A stretch of 64,000 nucleotides of DNA from Pseudomonas cyclaminis. Lineage in GTDB: Bacteria > Pseudomonadota > Gammaproteobacteria > Pseudomonadales > Pseudomonadaceae. Both the position numbers and the translations under genes were made by a program. The notes below the pieces were generated by a model, which ran no database searches, had not been told where the DNA came from, and was given only the letters and a program-made list of their open reading frames with translations. Position 1 is the stretch's first letter, and every line of letters begins with the position of its first letter. Shown piece by piece: positions 17,813-26,575 of this stretch. The stretch spans positions 1-64,000 of the forward strand of contig NZ_JADDUM010000066.1 of the NCBI RefSeq assembly GCF_015163715.1, given 5' to 3'.

Positions 17813-18862
17813 TTAGTCAGACTGACGCCATTGTTTCGGACTCACGCCATGCCACCGCCTGAATGCGCGCGAGAAAGCGCTGACCTCTGAGTAGCCAAGC
17901 AAAAGTGCGAGTTCCGAGATGGGCAAGTGGGCTTGAGTCAAATAGTACTGAGCCAATTCTTGGCGTACCTTATCGACCAGACTGGAAAAGGTCATCCCTG
18001 TCTCGCCAAGCCGACGTTGCAAGGTCCAGCTTGTCATTTGTAGATGTTCTGCCACTTGATCCAGGCAAGGGTCACCATTGGACAACTGGATTCGGATCTG
18101 CGCCTGTACATCGTTAATAATGCCATTGACACTCTGTCTTTCGCCCCCCTGACGCGCCAACAGGTCCATGCTTTCCATAACAATGGCTAACAGGCGGCTG
18201 TCGCGACCGGGCATGACTTTCTCCAGCACGCTGCGCCTGAACACCAGTGAATTACAAGGCTGACCAAAGAAGACGGGAGCATCGAAGGCTTTACAGTGTT
18301 CGTGCCACGCCTCGGGTTGCGGATGTTCGAAGTGGACGCGCTCAGGTGCCCATTTTTGCCCGATGGCATGGCGCATCAAGTTGGTGAACATCCCCAGAGA
18401 CAGTTCGGCGTCCTGACGTTTGCGAAAAATCGCGCCGTACTGGACCTGGTAGTCGAGTCGACACCACTCACCCTCCACCTCTAGCCGCAGCAGACTACCT
18501 TGCTGATGTATAGGAAACACCTTTACGACGTTGCGCAGCGCATCCCCCAGAGTTTCCGAACATATGCCGACATACCCGAGCATACCCAGACCGTCAGGTT
18601 TGAACTGGTTGCCGTAACGCAAACCAAAGTTGTCGTCTTGGGTCTGGCGAGCGGCCTCTTCGAATACAGCGCAATACTGATTAAGATCCAGACTCAAGGT
18701 GGGATGTTGCAAATGCTCCGGATTGAGTCCCGCATGACCAAGAATTCGGTCTGCATCTCCACCTTTCTGCTGGATAAACTCAATCAAACCGGTTGCGGCC
18801 GAACTGAGAACTCCGATTGATTGAGGCTGATCGGCGAGTCGCCGTGTTGTAGAAAGTTGCAT
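17813..18862 (-). CDS. AraC-family transcriptional regulator (OruR/ArgR-like)
   Basis: 349 residues: an N-terminal sensor domain of the arabinose-binding AraC type used by many Pseudomonas catabolic activators (SSAATGLIEFIQQKGGDADR, FGLRYGNQFKPDGLGMLGYV) and a C-terminal pair of HTH motifs (LDQVAEHLQMTSWTLQRRLG; ISELALLLGYSEVSAFSRAF, then RRWHGVSPKQWR). The ATG at 18862 is chosen because GAGAGG lies 5-6 bases upstream; an earlier in-frame start at 18952 adds an unconserved tail. It heads the kinase/SDR/permease/PLP-enzyme locus and is its probable activator. Confidence 0.85.
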   Translation of the reverse strand: MQLSTTRRLADQPQSIGVLSSAATGLIEFIQQKGGDADRILGHAGLNPEHLQHPTLSLDLNQYCAVFEEAARQTQDDNFGLRYGNQFKPDGLGMLGYVGICSETLGDALRNVVKVFPIHQQGSLLRLEVEGEWCRLDYQVQYGAIFRKRQDAELSLGMFTNLMRHAIGQKWAPERVHFEHPQPEAWHEHCKAFDAPVFFGQPCNSLVFRRSVLEKVMPGRDSRLLAIVMESMDLLARQGGERQSVNGIINDVQAQIRIQLSNGDPCLDQVAEHLQMTSWTLQRRLGETGMTFSSLVDKVRQELAQYYLTQAHLPISELALLLGYSEVSAFSRAFRRWHGVSPKQWRQSD

Positions 18863-19002
18863 GGCAACCTCTCGCATAGTTGCGAATGGGGGTGCTATGA
18901 CCGTCTGGCCAAGCACCACACTCCAGCAAATTCCATACCGTTCTGAAGACATGCGTCCTCAAGACCTTGCACGCCGATCGGTCGCGTTTGAATGTTCTCG
19001 AA

Positions 19003-19049
19003 TGGTGCACCGTAAGCTGTGCCGGTGGTTTGTGGTGCACACATAAGCT
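19003..19049. promoter_or_regulatory. Direct repeat TGGTGCAC-N2/3-TAAGCT, candidate AraC operator
   Basis: Two copies (19003-19018 and 19033-19049) start 30 bp apart, close to three helical turns, and lie about 140-190 bp upstream of the AraC start. Tandem direct half-sites are the usual arrangement for AraC-family activators. The surrounding 18863-19171 stretch holds no gene that I can support. Confidence 0.4.
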
Positions 19050-19171
19050 ACGACGCAGGAGAGTTATCACCTTGAATGCCACACAGCGTGCAGAAAAATC
19101 TAGCCTTTGCAGTGGCCACCACGCATCAGTGATGCTTTTGAATCAGTGTCAACGAGTGGGTTGTGAATATG

Positions 19172-20149
19172 TCATGTGTCGAGATAGCGGCGGCAGAGTT
19201 TGAGAGAGTTATCCACCCACAGAGCGCCCAACTGGCGAACGGTGGCTGTATCTGCGTGACTCCCCGTCCAGGCCAGAAGTTGAAGGCGACGCTGGATGAT
19301 CAATGTAGGAAGAATATCCAGGTCATTCTGATCGAGGCTACTGACCCGCGTGTAGCCGGCTAACCAACTTTCGATCCAGCGCGGCGTATCAATGTGATCT
19401 TCATGAAAGCTTAGGGCCGACGCGAGGTCGTGCAAATACCAGCCGAAGCCACAATCATCAAAGTCGATAATGCGAGTACGTTCGCCATCGACCAGCAGAT
19501 TCGCCAGACGCAGGTCCGCGTGGATCAGGCCAAAACGCGATGCTTGTTGACTGTAATTCGAGAGGCGCTTCTCGATGTTGCCAACAACCTGCTCAATCAG
19601 CGACCACTGGTTTCGTGGCAAGTGCGGCGCATGTTTCCAATGACCCCAATGTGCGTCACTGCCGACCATCCTCGGGTGGTCCCACGTCAAGCGCTGGAAG
19701 CCTGCAGGGGGTTGCCAAGTCCGGGCATGAGTATGCAAACGAGCATTGATCGCTCCCAGCCGCCGGAAGGAGGCCTGCAGATTCTGCTCCGAATGAGGCT
19801 CATGCCCCTCGATCCAATGGAACAACACCACCCAGTGGCTATCCCTCTCGGGCACAGACGCCCGCTGGATCAGCTCGCCGTTCTGTCCAGCTATCGGCTG
19901 CGGCACCTCAAAACCGTCAGCTTGCAGAGCGGCGAGCCAAGCCAGCTCGCTGGAGATGGCCTGATGACTGTGGTAGCCAGGGCGATGAATGCGCAGTACG
20001 AAGCGCTGCCTTGTCGGCGTAAACACGGCATAAGTGGCATTTTCTGACAGGCACAGAAGCTTGACTTCCCCCTGTTGTTCAGGGAGGTAGCAGTTTAAAG
20101 CAGCCTGTGCCAGGCGGTCGTACGTAGCGTTATGGGTGACGGCGGTCAT
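19172..20149 (-). CDS. APH-fold small-molecule kinase (hydroxylysine kinase-like)
   Basis: 325 residues of the choline/aminoglycoside-kinase fold: an N-lobe with NATYAVFTPTRQRFVLRIHR (nucleotide-binding Lys/Arg), linker VVLFHWIEGHEPHSEQN, catalytic loop FGLIHADLRLANLLVDG and metal-binding IIDFDDCGFGWYLHDLASAL. It is divergent from an operon with an APC permease and a class-III PLP enzyme. In mammals a kinase of this group (HYKK) phosphorylates 5-hydroxylysine and a class-III PLP phospholyase (PHYKPL) removes phosphate and ammonia; the pairing here suggests an equivalent catabolic route for hydroxylysine or a similar amino alcohol. Aminoglycoside resistance is unlikely. Substrate is inference. 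Confidence 0.75.
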   Translation of the reverse strand: MTAVTHNATYDRLAQAALNCYLPEQQGEVKLLCLSENATYAVFTPTRQRFVLRIHRPGYHSHQAISSELAWLAALQADGFEVPQPIAGQNGELIQRASVPERDSHWVVLFHWIEGHEPHSEQNLQASFRRLGAINARLHTHARTWQPPAGFQRLTWDHPRMVGSDAHWGHWKHAPHLPRNQWSLIEQVVGNIEKRLSNYSQQASRFGLIHADLRLANLLVDGERTRIIDFDDCGFGWYLHDLASALSFHEDHIDTPRWIESWLAGYTRVSSLDQNDLDILPTLIIQRRLQLLAWTGSHADTATVRQLGALWVDNSLKLCRRYLDT

Positions 20150-20365
20150 CTCGGATCTCCACTGAATAAACGGTGACCCGAGGATGCCGAGTGTGGCGAG
20201 TTCAACGCTTGACGCATTGAGGCAAGTCGTTGACTAGCGAGCACAAACCAACACATTTTCGCCGCCGATTTGATGGCTAAGGACAAAAAATGTGCTCTGC
20301 GGTCAAGTCGCCCGTGAAGGCTCAACTCACTATTCAGCCACCTTCATTTGATAGGAGCTGCGCAG

Positions 20366-21139
20366 ATGTTCACGTCCTTAAGTGGCAAGAGTGTCTTGGT
20401 CACCGGTGCCAGCACCGGCATAGGCTTTGGAATTGCCAGGCAGTTTGCTATTCATGGCGCAAGAGTGCTGATTACCGCCCGCAACGCAGACAAGATCGAA
20501 GCAGTCGCTGCCGGTATGCGTGCTGAAGGGCTGCACGTACAGGGGCAGGCCGCCGATGTGGCTGACGCCGCTTCAGTGGCGGCCCTCATATGCACCGTGG
20601 TGGAGTTGCATGGCGGCCTTGATGTGCTGTGCTGCAATGCTGGCATCTTCCCCAGCGGTGCATTGGAAAGCCTGGCTGAGGCCGATTGGGATCGAGTGAT
20701 GGACACCAATGCCAAAGGCACATTCCTGTGCGTGCAAGCCTCGCTGCCCCTCCTGAGACTCGCCGAATACGGCCGGGTGATCCTCACCTCATCGATAACA
20801 GGCCCCATCACCGGGTTTCCTGGTTGGGCGCATTACGGCGCCAGCAAGGCGGCGCAGTTGGGATTCATGCGTACTGCGGCAATCGAGTTAGCCAAAGGCG
20901 GCATCACCGTCAATGCGGTACTACCCGGCAACATCGTCACTGAAGGCCTTCAGGGTATGGGTGCTGAGTACCAGGCTGCCATGGCGGCCTCCATCCCGCT
21001 CAAGCGGCTGGGCAGTGTCGAGGACATTGCCAGCGCTGCCCTGTTCTTTGCCAGCCGCGAAGCCGGCTACATCACGGGGCAAAGCCTGATTATCGACGGT
21101 GGCCAAATCCTGCCTGAATCACTTCAAGCCCTGGTGTGA
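20366..21139 (+). CDS. SDR-family oxidoreductase
   Basis: 257 residues of a classical short-chain dehydrogenase: the cofactor motif VTGASTGIGFGIARQF, NNAG-like CCNAGIFPSG, the catalytic Ser in ILTSSITGPITG, YGASK with the catalytic Tyr and Lys, and a C-terminal SLIIDGGQILPES. The residues after the glycine motif (ARNADK) favour NADP(H). ATG 20366 has AGGAG 10 bases upstream. First gene of the SDR-permease-PLP enzyme operon; it probably oxidises or reduces an intermediate of the same substrate. Confidence 0.85.
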   Translation: MFTSLSGKSVLVTGASTGIGFGIARQFAIHGARVLITARNADKIEAVAAGMRAEGLHVQGQAADVADAASVAALICTVVELHGGLDVLCCNAGIFPSGALESLAEADWDRVMDTNAKGTFLCVQASLPLLRLAEYGRVILTSSITGPITGFPGWAHYGASKAAQLGFMRTAAIELAKGGITVNAVLPGNIVTEGLQGMGAEYQAAMAASIPLKRLGSVEDIASAALFFASREAGYITGQSLIIDGGQILPESLQALV

Positions 21140-21161
21140 ACAATCACCCTGAACAAGGAAT

Positions 21162-22703
21162 ATGCTCGTGAACACGATTATCACTGAAGCTCCGCTGGGC
21201 CACGCGGCATCTGCCGGCGTGCAGCGCTTGCGCAAGAACTCCGTAGGGTTGTTTGGCGTGTTATTCATGACGGTCGCCACGGCGGCGCCGATCACCGCCA
21301 TGCTGGGTAATGTGCCGATTGCCGTGGGTAGCGGTAATGGACAGTTCGCACCCGCCGGTTACCTGGTGGCGACGGTCATCCTGGCGTTGTTCGCGCTGGG
21401 CTATTCACAGATGGCCAAATACATCACCTCGACTGGGGCCTTTTACGGCTTTATCTCCCATGGCCTGGGTCGGATCGTCGGCATGTCATCGGGCATTGCA
21501 GTCACCCTGACCTACATTGTGTTTGAAGCCGCGCTGGTGGGGATTTTTGCTTTTTTCTGCCAGGACTTCATGCAAAGCGTACTTGGCGTTCAGGTCCATT
21601 GGCTGGTGTTCGCGCTGTTGATGCTCGCGGCGAATGGCATCCTTTGTTATTTCGACCTCAGTCTGGCAGCCAAGCTGCTAGGCGGTTGCCTGATCCTGGA
21701 AATTCTTATGTTAGGGGTGACTGCATTCGCGGTGCTGCTGCATGGCGGTGATGTGCAGGGTTTGCACGTGGAGTCGATCAACCCCCTCAACGCATTCAAA
21801 CCGGCCGAAGGCGTTGTCGGCGCTAGCGCGGGCCTGGGGTTGTTTTTCGCTTTTTGGTCATGGGTCGGTTTCGAGTCCACCGCCATGTATGGCGAAGAGT
21901 CCCGCGATCCCAAGCGCATCATTCCCCTGGCCACAATGCTGGCAGTGATCGGTGTGGGGGTGTTCTATGTCTTTGTGTCCTGGATGGCCGTCGCCGGAAC
22001 AGGCCCGGCCAACGCAATTCAATTGGCCCAGAATCCGGCAACCGCTGCCGAATTGTTCTACGGTCCGGCTCGTACTTACTTGGGTGAGTGGGCGGTCACC
22101 TTGTTCAAGGTATTGGTGATCACTGGCTCCTATGCCTGCGGCATGGCCTTTCACAACTGTGCGTCGCGCTACCTGTATGCGCTTGGGCGCGAAAATCTGT
22201 TTGAACGCCTGGGCCGTAGTATTGGCCGCACCCACCCAAAACACGGTTCTCCGCACGTGGCATCTACTGTGCAGACTGTGGTCGCTACGGTGATCGTGTT
22301 GGCATTCTGGCAGCAGGGCAAGGATCCTTACGCGGACATGTACACCTTGCTGGCCATCCTCGGCACCATGGGCATCATGCTCGTCCAGGCGCTCTGTGCT
22401 TTCGCGGTGATCGCCTGGTTCCATTTCAATCCTGAGAACCGTCAAAAGGCGCACTGGTTCAAGACCTTCCTGGCGCCACTGATTGGCGGCCTGGCGATGC
22501 TGTACGTGGTCTACCTGCTTTGGATCAACATGGGCTTTGCCGCTGGTAATGCCGTCAACTCGCTGCTCTACCAACTCATTCCCTACAGCGTGCTAGCCAG
22601 CTTCCTGCTCGGCGCTGGCATTGCCCTGTATTTCAAATACTTCGATACCCACAGGTATCAGGTCATCGGCCGTATTGTCATGGACGAGCAACGTCACGTT
22701 TGA
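21162..22703 (+). CDS. APC-superfamily amino acid permease
   Basis: 513 residues with about 12 hydrophobic segments (for example GLFGVLFMTVATAAPITAML and YLVATVILALFALGYSQMA). The early GNGQFAPAGY and the WVGFESTAMYGEESRDPKR motif between helices 5 and 6 are APC hallmarks. It should import an amino acid or amine across the inner membrane for the flanking kinase and PLP enzyme. It begins 22 bp after the SDR and ends 10 bp before the PLP enzyme. Confidence 0.85.
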   Translation: MLVNTIITEAPLGHAASAGVQRLRKNSVGLFGVLFMTVATAAPITAMLGNVPIAVGSGNGQFAPAGYLVATVILALFALGYSQMAKYITSTGAFYGFISHGLGRIVGMSSGIAVTLTYIVFEAALVGIFAFFCQDFMQSVLGVQVHWLVFALLMLAANGILCYFDLSLAAKLLGGCLILEILMLGVTAFAVLLHGGDVQGLHVESINPLNAFKPAEGVVGASAGLGLFFAFWSWVGFESTAMYGEESRDPKRIIPLATMLAVIGVGVFYVFVSWMAVAGTGPANAIQLAQNPATAAELFYGPARTYLGEWAVTLFKVLVITGSYACGMAFHNCASRYLYALGRENLFERLGRSIGRTHPKHGSPHVASTVQTVVATVIVLAFWQQGKDPYADMYTLLAILGTMGIMLVQALCAFAVIAWFHFNPENRQKAHWFKTFLAPLIGGLAMLYVVYLLWINMGFAAGNAVNSLLYQLIPYSVLASFLLGAGIALYFKYFDTHRYQVIGRIVMDEQRHV

Positions 22704-22713
22704 GGAGTTTTCG

Positions 22714-24015
22714 ATGTTAAAAGTCAATGCCTTCGATCATCACCAAGCCGCCATGTTACAGGCCGACGAGCGCCGGTTGGTGGAGCGTCGTCAGCGTCTG
22801 CTGGGGCCGGCCTATCAGTTGTTTTACGACCAGCCGCTGCACTTGGTGCGTGGCCGTGGCGCGCAGGTATTCGATCACAATGGAAAGGCTTATCTGGACC
22901 TGTACAACAATGTCCAATCGGTCGGGCACTGCCATCCCAAAGTGGTGGCGGCGCTGACCAAGCAGGCTGGACAGCTGAATGTTCACACCCGTTATCTGCA
23001 TGAGTCCGTGCTGGACTATGCAGAAAAGCTGTTGGCGACAATGCCGGCCGAACTGGGCCATGTGATGTTTACCTGCACGGGCAGTGAAGCCAATGACCTG
23101 GCCTTGCGGATCGCCTGTGACTACACCGGTGGCACTGGGGTGATAGTCACCCAATACGCCTACCATGGCATCACCAGTGCCATCGCGGCGTTGTCACCCT
23201 CGATGGGGGACTATGTGCCGGTTGCCCGCGATGCTCGTCTGGTGCCGCCGCCCGAGTACCTGTCTGGCACGCCAGAGCAGGTGGGGAAGCGTTTCGCCGC
23301 ACAGGTGCGTGAAGCGTTGTCCGATATGCGCCACCACGGCATCAAGCCAGCAGCCTTGTTGGTGGACACACTGTTTACCAGCGATGGTGTGTTTGCGGAC
23401 CCACCCGGTTTTCTCGCCGAAGCCGTTGCCGCAGTTCGTGAGGCCGGCGGTGTGTTCATCGCCGATGAGGTGCAGCCCGGTTTCGGGCGCACCGGCAGCC
23501 ACATGTGGGGGTTCGAACGCCACGGCCTGGTGCCGGACATCGCAACCCTGGGCAAGCCGATGGGTAACGGTCATCCTATGGCCGGACTCACTGTGCGACC
23601 TGAGATGCTCGAACGGTTCGGGCGAAACGCGGCCTACTTTAATACTTTTGGCGGCAACCCTGTGTCTGCGGCCGTCGGCCTGGCGGTGCTGGAAGTCATC
23701 GAAGAAGAAGGCCTGATGGCAAACGCCCAGCGGGTCGGGATCGCATTAAAGGATGGCCTGGAGAACCTGGTTCAATACAAAGCGCAGCTCGGCGCGATAC
23801 GCGGCAGCGGCCTGTTCATTGGTGTGGATGTCATCGATGAACAGGGTCGAGCGGATGGTGCACGAGCTCGCGTATTGGTAAATGAGTTACGCAACGAAGG
23901 CTTCTTGATCGGGGCCGCGGGCCCCGCGTCAAGTGTCTTGAAGATCCGTCCTCCGCTGTGTTTCGACTTGCGGAGCGCCGAGCGGTTTCTCGATGCAATG
24001 GCACGGGTGCTGTAA
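22714..24015 (+). CDS. Class-III PLP enzyme (phospholyase/aminotransferase type)
   Basis: 433 residues of fold-type I PLP enzymes, subgroup III. Seen: [35 protein letters not shown] (phosphate cup), the [10 protein letters not shown] segment, [20 protein letters not shown] (PLP-ring Asp and Gln), and [18 protein letters not shown] with the Schiff-base Lys near residue 279. The group contains 4-aminobutyrate and alanine-glyoxylate aminotransferases and also the ethanolamine-phosphate and 5-phosphohydroxylysine phospho-lyases. The neighbouring APH-fold kinase favours a phospholyase role. ATG 22714 has GAGGAG 6 bases upstream. Confidence 0.8.
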   Translation: MLKVNAFDHHQAAMLQADERRLVERRQRLLGPAYQLFYDQPLHLVRGRGAQVFDHNGKAYLDLYNNVQSVGHCHPKVVAALTKQAGQLNVHTRYLHESVLDYAEKLLATMPAELGHVMFTCTGSEANDLALRIACDYTGGTGVIVTQYAYHGITSAIAALSPSMGDYVPVARDARLVPPPEYLSGTPEQVGKRFAAQVREALSDMRHHGIKPAALLVDTLFTSDGVFADPPGFLAEAVAAVREAGGVFIADEVQPGFGRTGSHMWGFERHGLVPDIATLGKPMGNGHPMAGLTVRPEMLERFGRNAAYFNTFGGNPVSAAVGLAVLEVIEEEGLMANAQRVGIALKDGLENLVQYKAQLGAIRGSGLFIGVDVIDEQGRADGARARVLVNELRNEGFLIGAAGPASSVLKIRPPLCFDLRSAERFLDAMARVL

Positions 24016-24322
24016 TTCGGGCTGGGGGTGTATGCAGCTACTCCCAACGTATGTTCGCCAATATTGCTTCACCTACAAGGAATTTCACTCTTTGGTATCT
24101 GAGTGGATAAATCAAAATTCTGGTGAGGTCCGATCGCTCTACCTAGGAATGAGACTTTGAATAAACATCAGTAAAGGCCAAGTTGAGTGATGGGTAAATG
24201 GAATGACCTCACCAAGTGAAACGTCCGAGTAAATCAGCCACTGCCATCACCGGTCAGTAGGTGGCTGATGCGAAGATATTCCGCGGGAGGCCTATCCATC
24301 GGGAATGGAGGTCCATCCGCAC
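24016..24322. other. Boundary interval before the ICE backbone, with inverted repeats
   Basis: No gene here. It contains a perfect 10-bp inverted repeat (TGGTGAGGTC at 24121-24130, GACCTCACCA at 24205-24214) and, next to it, a perfect 9-bp one (ATCAGCCAC at 24232-24240, GTGGCTGAT at 24260-24268). No tRNA 3' end was found, so no attachment site can be named. The repeats lie directly upstream of the partition/replication genes and could be ParB or regulator sites. Confidence 0.45.
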
Positions 24323-25072
24323 ATGTCCGTTTATGCTTTCAATCCGCATAGTAAAATCTTCTATCGGCCCATCGACGCGGCGTTGCGTTGGTGCAACCTC
24401 ATCCATTACGAAACACAGATAGTACAAGCAGATTGGTCACGCCCGGAAAAGCTTGCCACCCTTTTTCCGCAATGGCCAAAACTTCATGCAGCTGTCGAAA
24501 AAATTTACGACGCGGTGCGTAATGGAGAACTGCCATATGGCTGCCTCGGTATATCGGTTCCAGTCGGTAGTTACGTAGAACCCTATCAGTTAACGATTCG
24601 CCATTCGGACCTGCGCCACTGGATGCAGGTTTACTATCCCGATCAGAAACCTGCCTTCCTGTTTGAGTCCGGCAGTGATGCACATGAAAAAATCAGTTTA
24701 GGAGCCTTCCTTGCGTTACAAGCAGATCGGGATGCCCTCCTGCGCGAATTGAGCAAGCTCCAGCAACACCATCAAGATGTTTTGGCAGATATCCACGCCA
24801 TTGGGCTTGAACGAGACGACCTCAAAGCAATGGTCAAAACACACGGACAACTCAGTGAGCGTAGCGAGCTCACGTATCAAAATATCATCGGTGTTTTACT
24901 CAACCTTTTCCTGGATCAATCACCTGCCGGCAACCCCCTCTCAGTGTTCAAGAGCCAATCTGCAATCGTCGACGCGGTTATCGCACGCCATCAAGACATG
25001 CCCGGCCTCAGCAAGCGAACGCTGGACAAAAAGTTTGCTGCGGCAAATCGCAGCCTCAAGAAAAGTAAATAA
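24323..25072 (+). CDS. Hypothetical protein at the edge of the ICE backbone
   Basis: 249 residues with no recognised catalytic motif. The N-terminal half (FNPHSKIFYRPIDAALRWCN, LPQWPKLH-type helices, then a beta-rich RIYRG-free segment GCLGISVPVGSYVEPYQLTI) looks globular. The second half is helical and probably coiled coil (ALLRELSKLQQHHQDVLADI), ending in a basic tail (KKFAAANRSLKKSK). The end resembles small helical DNA-binding modules on mobile elements, but this is only an impression. The start at 24323 uses GGAGG at 24307-24311. Function unknown. Confidence 0.6.
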   Translation: MSVYAFNPHSKIFYRPIDAALRWCNLIHYETQIVQADWSRPEKLATLFPQWPKLHAAVEKIYDAVRNGELPYGCLGISVPVGSYVEPYQLTIRHSDLRHWMQVYYPDQKPAFLFESGSDAHEKISLGAFLALQADRDALLRELSKLQQHHQDVLADIHAIGLERDDLKAMVKTHGQLSERSELTYQNIIGVLLNLFLDQSPAGNPLSVFKSQSAIVDAVIARHQDMPGLSKRTLDKKFAAANRSLKKSK

Positions 25073-25188
25073 GCCGAAGCATTGCACTGCAATCCTCTCC
25101 ATTGCAGTGCAATGACTCCCCCCCCATTTCTGCTGTTCAATCCAGGTCACTTCCCACCATGCGCCAATCGACGCCAGGAGTGACCATC

Positions 25189-25419
25189 ATGCCCAGCCAA
25201 TCCTCACCTATCGTTGAAGCACCTCAACCGCAGGTCGAACGTCACATCATGCGGCGTGACGAGGTGGAGCGAAAAACCGGCTTCAAGCGTGCGCACATCT
25301 ACAACCTGATGAAGGAAGGTCAATTCCCTCAGGCTAAGCGCATTGGACTGCGTGCAGTGGGTTGGGACTCGTTGGAGATCGAGCGGTGGGTCACCGAGCG
25401 CTTGGCGCAGCAGGGCTGA
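25189..25419 (+). CDS. AlpA-family regulator
   Basis: 76 residues with the compact winged-helix of AlpA/MerR-like mobile-element regulators: IMRRDEVERKTGFKRAHIYN, LMKEGQFPQAKRIGLRAVGW and DSLEIERWVTERLAQ. AlpA-type proteins control excision or early genes of integrated elements. Start 25189 is chosen because AGGAG sits 8 bases upstream; longer in-frame starts add an unconserved tail. It is the first gene of the partition/replication operon, 4 bp before parA. Confidence 0.8.
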   Translation: MPSQSSPIVEAPQPQVERHIMRRDEVERKTGFKRAHIYNLMKEGQFPQAKRIGLRAVGWDSLEIERWVTERLAQQG

Positions 25420-25423
25420 CGTC

Positions 25424-26266
25424 ATGCGTGTGGTATCGGTGGTGTCCACCAAAGGTGGAGTAGGCAAAACCACAGTAGCTGCCAATCTCGGCGGGCTGCT
25501 GGCGGACACTGGCCTACGCGTCCTGCTGCTCGATCTGGATAGCCAACCCACCCTATCCAGCTATTACACCTTGAACCAGAAAGCTATTGCTGGGGCGTAC
25601 GAGCTCATTGCACTCAATCTTATAACTCCTGCACAGATTGTTTCCAAGACAGTGATAGCAGGGCTCGACCTGATCCTCTCCAACGACGATCAAGGCCGAC
25701 TCAGCACCTTGCTGTTGCATGCCCCTGACGGGCGATTACGGCTGCGCAATGTACTCGACAATTTCCGCCCCCGTTATGACCTGCTTTTAATCGACACCCA
25801 AGGCGCACGTAGCGTGCTGCTGGAGATGGCCATCCTCGCCTGCGATCTCGTTCTCTCGCCCATCACACCGGAAATGCTCGCCGCCCGCGAACTACGCCGC
25901 GGCACCTTGAAGCTGCTCAGTGAACTCGAACCGTTCCGCCACCTGGGCATTCCACCACCCCCCTTGCGATTGCTACTGAACCAGGTGAACGCGATTCGGA
26001 TGGACACGCGGATGATCATCCGAGGCCTGCGCGAAACTTTCGTCGAGGCTACCAATGTCTCGGTTCTAGAAACCGTAGTTCCAGACCGAGTGGCTTATCT
26101 CAATGCCGCCTCCCTTGGCCTACCGGTCCACCGAATCGAAACGCGCCGGTCACGTCAACAACGCTCGCCCTCACCTTTGGAAACCATGCAGGCGTTGGCC
26201 ATCGAGTTGTTTCCGGAATGGCGCGAAGCGATCTCTAGGGTGAGCAGATACGCGGAGGTTCAATGA
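25424..26266 (+). CDS. parA: ParA/Soj-family partition ATPase
   Basis: 280 residues of a Walker-type ParA ATPase: deviant Walker A KGGVGKTT near residue 10-17, LLLDLDSQPTLSSYY, Walker B LLLIDTQGA, and VLSPITPEMLAARELRRG. It partitions or stabilises the excised circular ICE together with ParB. In PFGI-1/PAPI-1 elements soj/parA opens the left-end operon. The ATG at 25424 gives the expected VVSVVSTKGGVGKTT N-terminus; a longer frame from 25343 would overlap alpA. Confidence 0.9.
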   Translation: MRVVSVVSTKGGVGKTTVAANLGGLLADTGLRVLLLDLDSQPTLSSYYTLNQKAIAGAYELIALNLITPAQIVSKTVIAGLDLILSNDDQGRLSTLLLHAPDGRLRLRNVLDNFRPRYDLLLIDTQGARSVLLEMAILACDLVLSPITPEMLAARELRRGTLKLLSELEPFRHLGIPPPPLRLLLNQVNAIRMDTRMIIRGLRETFVEATNVSVLETVVPDRVAYLNAASLGLPVHRIETRRSRQQRSPSPLETMQALAIELFPEWREAISRVSRYAEVQ

Positions 26267-26352
26267 GACGATTCGCCAAGCCAGCATTTCTCGTCAAGTC
26301 ATGTTGTTTGATCGACCTTGAGGCCAACAGCGTTTGGCAGGGAGTCTTTTGA
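26263..26352 (+). CDS. Small 29-residue ORF coupled to parA and the next gene
   Basis: An ATG at 26263 overlaps the parA stop (ATGA) and has GGAGG 4-5 bases upstream. The 29-codon frame (MRRFAKPAFLVKSCCLIDLE, then ANSVWQGVF) ends at 26352 in TGATG, whose last A is the start of the following gene. Strong ribosome site plus translational coupling at both ends argue that it is translated. A positively charged start is followed by a short hydrophobic stretch. It may be a leader that couples translation, or a real small protein. No family recognised. Confidence 0.55.
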   Translation: MRRFAKPAFLVKSCCLIDLEANSVWQGVF

Positions 26353-26561
26353 TGTTGGATCAGCTTCCCATCATCGTTCAGCCACCCATTCGACCACATT
26401 ATCCACCTTGCGAGGAGTACTGCACCGTGGTCTTTCGCCTGCAGGGCGGGCGCTCGGCCATGCGGTGGTTCCTAGCAGAACTTTCCCGACACTTCGAAGG
26501 TTCGGGCACTGCCGAGATCATCAAGTTCGAGGTCGGTGACCATTTGCACAACCGGCGTTAA
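26352..26561 (+). CDS. Small conserved ICE protein, unknown function
   Basis: 69 residues (MLDQLPIIVQPPIRPHYPPC, then VVFRLQGGRSAMRWFLAELS). Its start is fused to the preceding small frame (TGATG) and it ends 14 bp before parB, so it belongs to the par operon. Proteins of this size sit between parA and parB in related ICEs. No catalytic motif is visible. Confidence 0.6.
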   Translation: MLDQLPIIVQPPIRPHYPPCEEYCTVVFRLQGGRSAMRWFLAELSRHFEGSGTAEIIKFEVGDHLHNRR

Positions 26562-26575
26562 TTGAGGTTGTTCCG

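Noticed and set aside
19172..20149. Aminoglycoside resistance gene
   Set aside because: The fold is shared, but the divergent amino-acid permease and PLP enzyme point to catabolism; no resistance genes are nearby.
24016..24322. tRNA gene or 3' tRNA fragment marking attL
   Set aside because: No cloverleaf or CCA-ended acceptor/T-arm sequence could be found.
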